Below, in pieces: positions 58,369 to 64,000 of a stretch of 64,000 nucleotides of DNA. The notes under the pieces were generated by a model. That model made no database searches, was not told the DNA's origin, and was given only the letters and a program-made list of their open reading frames with translations. Every line of letters begins with the position of its first letter. Position 1 is the stretch's first letter. The translations under genes were made by a program, and so were the position numbers. Source of the DNA: Datura wrightii (Eukaryota; Streptophyta; Magnoliopsida; Solanales; Solanaceae); NCBI GenBank assembly GCA_035772735.1, contig JASDFA010000019.1, positions 66,440,001 to 66,504,000 of the forward strand, given 5' to 3'.

Positions 58369-60007
58369 TTCTTGATGCAAATTTATTGTCTATAATTGCA
58401 TAATTAGATTAAAATTTTAAAATAAAATCTAAAACTAAAAAGTTGCAAATTAATATTTGACAAATATTTGTCGGTATAAATAATATCAAGTTAGGCATTT
58501 AAGATACTTATTGTTTCTTGAAAATATATTAATTAATATACTTTTTAACTAATTATAAAAATTAAATTGATATATATTTTCAAAATTGATAATATTTTAA
58601 TTTAATTAATTATTAAAATCTAAGTCACATTTATTAAGAACAAATAAATATTTGATAAAAAGATTTATATTGCACATATAATGCCATAAAATTATTTAAA
58701 ATATTTGATATTTTTTTAATCAATTCTTACTGAAACACTACAAAAACAAATAAATTAAAATAAAAAATTAACAGATTTTTAATATTAAAAAAATTAATAT
58801 AATACTCCTATATTAAATTCTAGCCTAACATAAGGTAAGTTTCTACATAACTTAAGGACTTGTTTGAAAAGCTACATGAAAATTAAATTTGAGCATAAGT
58901 GAATGTACTTACACAGTTTAAATTGTTGATCAAATAAATACTTAGTTAGCACGAAATTGAGTGTAATTGATAGGGGTAATTACACACTCCACTTCTCAAG
59001 GAAAAGTGAGAATTGCTGGTAATTGTATGATGTAATTACAAAGTTATTTTTTAATTTTTTCCTGATTATTTTTATTCTAATTTTTTATTTTTATTATTTA
59101 ATTTCTTTTTTATTTATATTTTTATTACTTCATTTTTTTAAGTTTACGTTGTTTATCTTTCTTTTTTTTTTCCCACATTTTCCAACCTTATTTGTGATTT
59201 CAAAAATTGCTCTTTCTCTTTATTCAGTCAGCATAATTATATTATTATCCTAATTTTTAAATTAAAATAAAATTTTATTGTTGAATAAAATTATAGCCTC
59301 ATATTTTAAGAAAAAGTTATATTTACTTATAAATATTTTAACTTCAACTAGCAGTACTAGATTCAGAAAACATGTGAAAAAGGAAAGAATTGAAGAAAGT
59401 TAATGAAAATATGCAAATGCATTTACACATTCTTTCTCAAAAGGTGTAACAAAACTAAATTAGTTGAGTATCTTCTAAAATGAATTATTAATAGACTTAA
59501 AATAGAAATAGTATTTTAGTTTTGAAAGTTCTAATGTATAAAATATCCGGTATTAAGGAAGGCTCAAAAGCACAAGCAAGCCCAACTTTCAACCACCACG
59601 CTCATATATATTGTACAGGGGAGAAAATCGGTCTTAGCAAGTGGATTAAAGGAGTTTTGACACGTGACAGAATTATTTAATTCAGATTGAGTTAGTATTT
59701 TAACCCCAAAACAAAAATGACAGATTGAGTACCCCTAGGGTTTTGTTAGGCTTCTCCTTAAAAGGCGTAACTAACACCTAACGTCACACTGAATCTTAAG
59801 CTGACTTAGTAGAATTTATGCACCTCTGGTGCATAACGGTAGCACAAATAAGAAAGAAAATAGGCAAATCATGGCTTAAAAGGAAGTCCATGCCGATAAG
59901 GCCGCATTACACACCTGTAAACATACCAACTGACCCAATAATTAATATCAATAATACGATCTTATGCCGGTCGACGAGACATTCATGCTGTCTAAAATAG
60001 ATAAAGC
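58369..60007. other. AT-rich intergenic DNA, nothing firm
   Basis: A 76-codon ORF at 59023-59253 is a translation of T-rich low-complexity DNA. GGGGTAATTACACACTCC (58973) may be a MITE end. A short ORF at 59818-60000 has no domain. Confidence 0.4.
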
Positions 60008-60029
60008 TATATATATATATATATATATA
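60008..60029. repeat. AT dinucleotide microsatellite
   Basis: An uninterrupted TA run of about 22 bases. Confidence 0.85.
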
Positions 60030-61465
60030 ACTGACAAGCCATCAATCAAAGCTACTAATTGACAAAACGACGTGACCAGCCTAGCCAACATCACACTTCT
60101 ATACATCTCATGGTCTGCAAACCTCTAAGAGTAAAATATTAACCGGAACAAGGCCTCGACCTACCCAAAAGTTATACAGTTAAAGACCGACAAACCTCTA
60201 ATATATAGAAACTCTGAAAGAAAGGAGATGACCGCTCTGTTGAGTCTGAACTGCTACTAGGGAAGTCTCAAAATCTGTCTATCAGAACCTGCAGGCAAGA
60301 TTGCAGCGCCCCAAGCTTGGGTGTCAGTGTAATAATGCACCGAATATGTAAGGCAATAATAATAAGCTGGAACTAAACTGAACTGATAAGAAGAACTGAA
60401 TGTAAGCAGTTGTAAGAATAAGAAAATAATCTGAAAGATCTTATTTATGTTTTATAGGAAACCAAATAGGCAACAATCAAATAAGAACCTAACCTGGCCC
60501 CCATAAGCTTGACAGGTACAAACAACAAACAATAACCTACTTGAGCCCCCATAAGCCCTTATAGGTACACCTTAATCTACAAATCTCTATTCGTAACATT
60601 GTAGCTCCGTAGGCAAGTTGTAACTGTATCTTGAACATACTTGATCCTGTATCTGTATCTTGAGTCTTCTAGACTCCTGTAGATGTATCTGAGCCTGTTG
60701 GGCTCCTGTAATTGCACCCCGATTACAAAAGGCTCTATTGAGGGTCAGTCATGCCAACTTCGGAATAAAAAAGTCCATAAGTGAGTAGACTTCAATATGA
60801 CTCTGCAGGCTTCAATATAGTCCTTCTAGACATTTTACAATTCTTATAAGCAAAGTATAGACCCATAGGCAAGGTACGCTTGTCGATAGCCTTTTTAGGA
60901 AACATGTAAATGGACGTTTATATGTATATGGATCGAAGACTTAGTCCTAAATACTAACAATTGATGAGACAACCAATGTAGACATCAAACAGTCTTCTAA
61001 TTTACCAACAAATAAGGTGGCTTTCTAAACGACCCGCATAATAACCTGTATGTTGTATCGAAGAATAAGGTCTCTAATAAATGGGTGAAACACCCTGAAG
61101 CTCACCACCATAACTCAATAGGCAGCCACAATGCTATTTACCCAAAGGTAAAATTATAACTCTAATTCTTTAGCTCTATAGACATCAAAATACGCCAAAG
61201 GCTCGTAGGCGAGCTATGCAGTTATAGGTGTCACACTCAAATGGTTCCTATGCCAAACCAATAATTATGCTGCCAACAACAACATGAAATGCTAAACAGC
61301 TAACCCTAAGTCCCTTAAGGCTTCAATATGGCAACAAATTATCAATAGTCCATTAAGCGAGGATAATTTAGATGAAAGATTCTTATGTCGCTTTTAACAT
61401 ATGGCAGTATCTAAACAAGAATAATTCCAACAAGTAAAGCTCACATGTTCACACACACACACACA

Positions 61466-61526
<61 letters not shown>

Positions 61527-62141
61527 GAAGCCTGGGGCGGTCTCTGCCTTCTTAACACGCGACACACCAACTTGAAGTTTGATTTGAAAATCTCTCTCTA
61601 CCTTCACAAAACTTCTCACCAATAAAAACCTAAAATTCCTAATAATAAACCAAAATCCCCTACACTATTAGTTACAAACGTTTTTTGACAAGCATTTGCT
61701 GCAATAGGTCGTGTAAACAAAAATCCTATTAATAGATAGGAACACAACCCAACCAATTCCCAAATTCGAACTAGAAACTAATCCCAACATGGAAGTACTG
61801 AAAAAACTTATATATATATAACACTCCAACAACCAATTCAACCAAAAACTATTATGACTATGAATACCATGGCGATAAAGAATAGGTCGTATCAACTATA
61901 CGATGAAAAAAACTTACCAAAAAAGGTTTAGCTTTAACATACCTTGCAAGGGATCCAATAGCTCAACTGTTCTCAATCACTCTTTCGATTACATACTGAA
62001 GGACAATAATCACAACATTATACAACTTCATATCCACCTAAAATAGTCCACAACACAACAAACGGAAAGAATTCCCAATGTCAGTAGCTGTTTCGATAGA
62101 TAGCATATAACCTATAAATAAACGATAGAGGAAGGCTTAGG
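60030..62141 (-). repeat. Probable diverged chromovirus LTR, minus orientation
   Basis: The minus strand near 60350-60270 reads CTTACATATTCGGTGCATT and then ACACTGACACCC, a decayed form of the R/U5 signature (CTTACATACTCGGTA, then TACTGACCGC) of the LTRs at 40300 and 46090. Size and position fit an LTR of about 2.1 kb. Ends are uncertain; the right side is broken by the LTR at 62142. Confidence 0.4.
61450..61526. repeat. CA/TA compound microsatellite
   Basis: About 32 CA units (one T interruption) followed by six TA units; Z-DNA-prone and likely polymorphic. Confidence 0.95.
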
Positions 62142-62370
62142 TGTTATACCCCGTAGGATTCCCGGCACATAGATGGCCTATTCGTGCGTTGGTCAAGCAT
62201 ATTTGGAAGCCATACGTGCTAGGGAAAGGCTCGGGAAAAGACCGGACGAGTAACCTGTCGAACCATCGCGGGAGGAGCCGAGGCAGAGCCCCTCCGCGAT
62301 GGCAGCGTGTCACAGAGGTGAAGCCTCCGCGTTGGCTCCGTGACACGTTGGCCTTGTCCAAGCTCAAGTA

Positions 62371-62377
62371 TATAAAG
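62371..62377 (+). promoter_or_regulatory. TATA box of LTR VI
   Basis: TATAAAG, 30 bases after the start of a TGACACGTTG copy, the same arrangement as in LTR A. Confidence 0.5.
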
Positions 62378-63515
62378 CCCCACTTCGGTTTATTTTGGAT
62401 TTAAATCATAAAATTTCTAGAAAACAGAGAGGAAAACCAGGGAAAGGAAAAAGAACGAAGAGGGTAATATAATTTCGTCCGATTACGCTGCCAAACGCAG
62501 TCCAAACCCAAATTAACCTCAGATACCAAGGTATTTACCAGCAGAGAGCATTCCTACGGATTTAGTTTCGTGAAATACGGCCGACGAATCGTCGAGCTAC
62601 CGAGCTAAGGTAAGTAGAATTGCTCCAAACTAGTGTCTATGTGCTCCTAGCCGTGAAGTGAATACTTCTCCTTCTAGACTTCTGGAAAATAGCGAGTTTT
62701 TGGCCGTCTTTCGATAAGCCTAAGTTTAGGCTATAATTATATCAAAAGTGACGTTGTTCTTTAGAATAAAGCTATATTTAGTATTAATTAGCATATTTAT
62801 GAATGCAGTTGGGAGATATAGTCGAAGTATTGACTGAGCCTCGTCCGACAGACGGATAACTCGAGGTTAAGGTATGTAAAGCTAGTTCCTTCGGCAAGTT
62901 AGCAGCTTTAGCCTTGTATAGTACAGTAAACTCCATAGTAGAATTCTCGGAAGTTGAATGTTAAGTATTGTGCAAGTTCAGTAAACCTGGTTCGCGTTGT
63001 GATATCATATTCAGTCTGAAAGTTAGAAAAGCATGTGCCCAAGGGAAAGTTAGTAGTTCAGATTTAGTACAACCTATTATGTGAATATCAAGCATGTTGT
63101 AGAATAAAAAGGAACAGATTTTCATAATAACAGTCAGTAAAGAAAGATCTGATAGATAGACAGTTATGGCTACAGATTAGCCATTCAGACAGATAGTATC
63201 ATGGCTACAGATTATCCATACAGTTAAACAGAGATTGCAGAATCAGTGTAATTAGTAAGAATCAGTTCAGTATAGAAACAGATCAGAATAAGAAGTTAGA
63301 TTCCAGATAGTCTCTTCAGTTATACATGCTTGCTATTTCTATGTGCTATTTGTTTGTTGAGACTTGTTGTGGCATGTGGGCACCCTTTTAGCATCCCCAC
63401 CACCCCTAGGTTATAGTTGTGTCGATACCAGATTCAGATACCGCCACCAGTTGGGCGATGCCGTCCGCCTAGAGGACGATGATGGCCGACCACCATGATA
63501 ATACGGTCCAGACCA

Positions 63516-63700
63516 CCCTGCTTGCAGGGGTAGTTCAGTTTACTCTGCGCAGAGCCAGTTTACCCTGTTTACAGGGCAGATCACTTTGTGTGCGCTTGTG
63601 ACCGGGGGCAGTTTCAGATACAGATTTTCATAAAATCACCCTATTGCGTGCTTGCACCCAGGGGCAGTTTTTATTACACACCCCATGTGCACTTGCGCCC
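63516..63700 (+). repeat. Array of short palindromes in LTR VI
   Basis: CCCTGCTTGCAGGG (63516-63529), CTCTGCGCAGAG (63543-63554), CCCTGTTTACAGGG (63563-63576) and GTGCTTGCAC (63648-63657), then GTGCAC (63687). They are separated by CAGTTTA-like spacers and accompanied by GGGGCAGTTT. Confidence 0.8.
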
Positions 63701-64000
63701 AGAGGCAGGAGTCTTCGGACTCAGACACAATTTATTGTCAGAGGACAAGGCCTGAGCTACATACCCAAAGGGACCGGTAGGAGGAGCTCACAGTTATCAG
63801 ATGAGTGGAGTGACTTATTTTTGATTGGTTTAGACCCGGGTAGGGGTAAATAGATTGTGTGTTGGTTGGCACCTTCCGGCTTATGGGGGTCGTTCAGGTA
63901 TTGTGTGTACTTATATGTATATCTATATGTGCTATTGGATACTGATAGATAGGAGGACGACACTTCATCAGGTACGCTCAGTTTAGCTATAGAATAAATA

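Larger units (their letters stand above)
62142..64000 (+). mobile_element. LTR VI, 5' end to window edge
   Basis: Starts TGTTATACCCCGTAGG, the terminus type of the chromovirus LTRs. It contains two CCGCG motif copies (62290-62350), a TATA box at 62371 and an array of short hairpins at 63516-63700. It continues past the window, so whether an internal region follows is unknown. Confidence 0.65.

Noticed and set aside
59023..59253. A 76-codon hydrophobic ORF resembling a membrane protein
   Set aside because: It is encoded by T-rich low-complexity DNA; Phe/Leu/Ile runs follow from the base composition.
63644..63963. Overlapping ORFs of 68-69 codons on both strands
   Set aside because: They sit in LTR VI and its palindrome array, with no domain and no conservation visible.

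Overview
The window is nuclear DNA of a flowering plant, most likely a member of the Solanaceae (Solanum/Capsicum type). Two things point there: a group VII ethylene-response-factor gene whose protein closely resembles the tomato ERF.E type, and dense nested Tekay/Del-like Ty3/gypsy chromoviruses with LTRs of 2.1 to 2.4 kb. The genus cannot be fixed from the sequence alone. No bacterial, organellar, rRNA or tRNA gene was seen.

Bases 1-46575 are a retrotransposon nest. Element I (minus, 1-4840) has a partial 3' LTR and a broken pol. At 4842-7490 lies a patchwork LTR made of two families. Element II (minus) runs from 7491 and is split twice. Its gag is interrupted by the complete Element III (minus, 12039-21303, 5-base target duplication CCAAC). 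Its 5' LTR is interrupted by Element IV (plus, 22861-40726, target duplication GAAGG). The II LTR resumes at 40732-41954. Element IV lacks the end of its 5' LTR, its PBS and most of gag. In their place sit two further LTR-type units (24666-34213): one carries a broken 'putative plant transposon protein' ORF, the other is a non-coding element with a tRNA-Asp primer site. Element V (plus, 41955-46575) is the RNase H-to-3' LTR half of another chromovirus. All pol frames carry stops or frameshifts, and several catalytic residues are altered, so no autonomous copy is apparent.

Bases 46576-52380 are AT-rich intergenic DNA with small DNA-transposon remains (a PIF/Harbinger transposase tail and several MITE-like units), including a tract with almost no G on the plus strand. 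The one credible host gene is at 52925-55593: a two-exon ERF-VII transcription factor of 248 aa with the Met-Cys N-degron start, an AP2 domain and a conserved C-terminal tail. Its introns and flanks hold more MITEs. A 750-base foldback palindrome (57409-58158) interrupts a G-box-rich, TATA-containing sequence.

Bases 60030-64000 return to retrotransposon DNA: a very diverged LTR with a CA/TA microsatellite, and the start of a plus-strand LTR (62142 onward) cut by the window edge.

The strongest unexplained signals are in the LTRs. Unrelated LTR families carry their own array of short, GC-rich, near-palindromic motifs in U3, in three families just upstream of the TATA box. Five chromovirus LTR families share a pair of adjacent palindromes in the R/U5 part. 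All boundaries and identities here were read by eye; none was checked by a database search.
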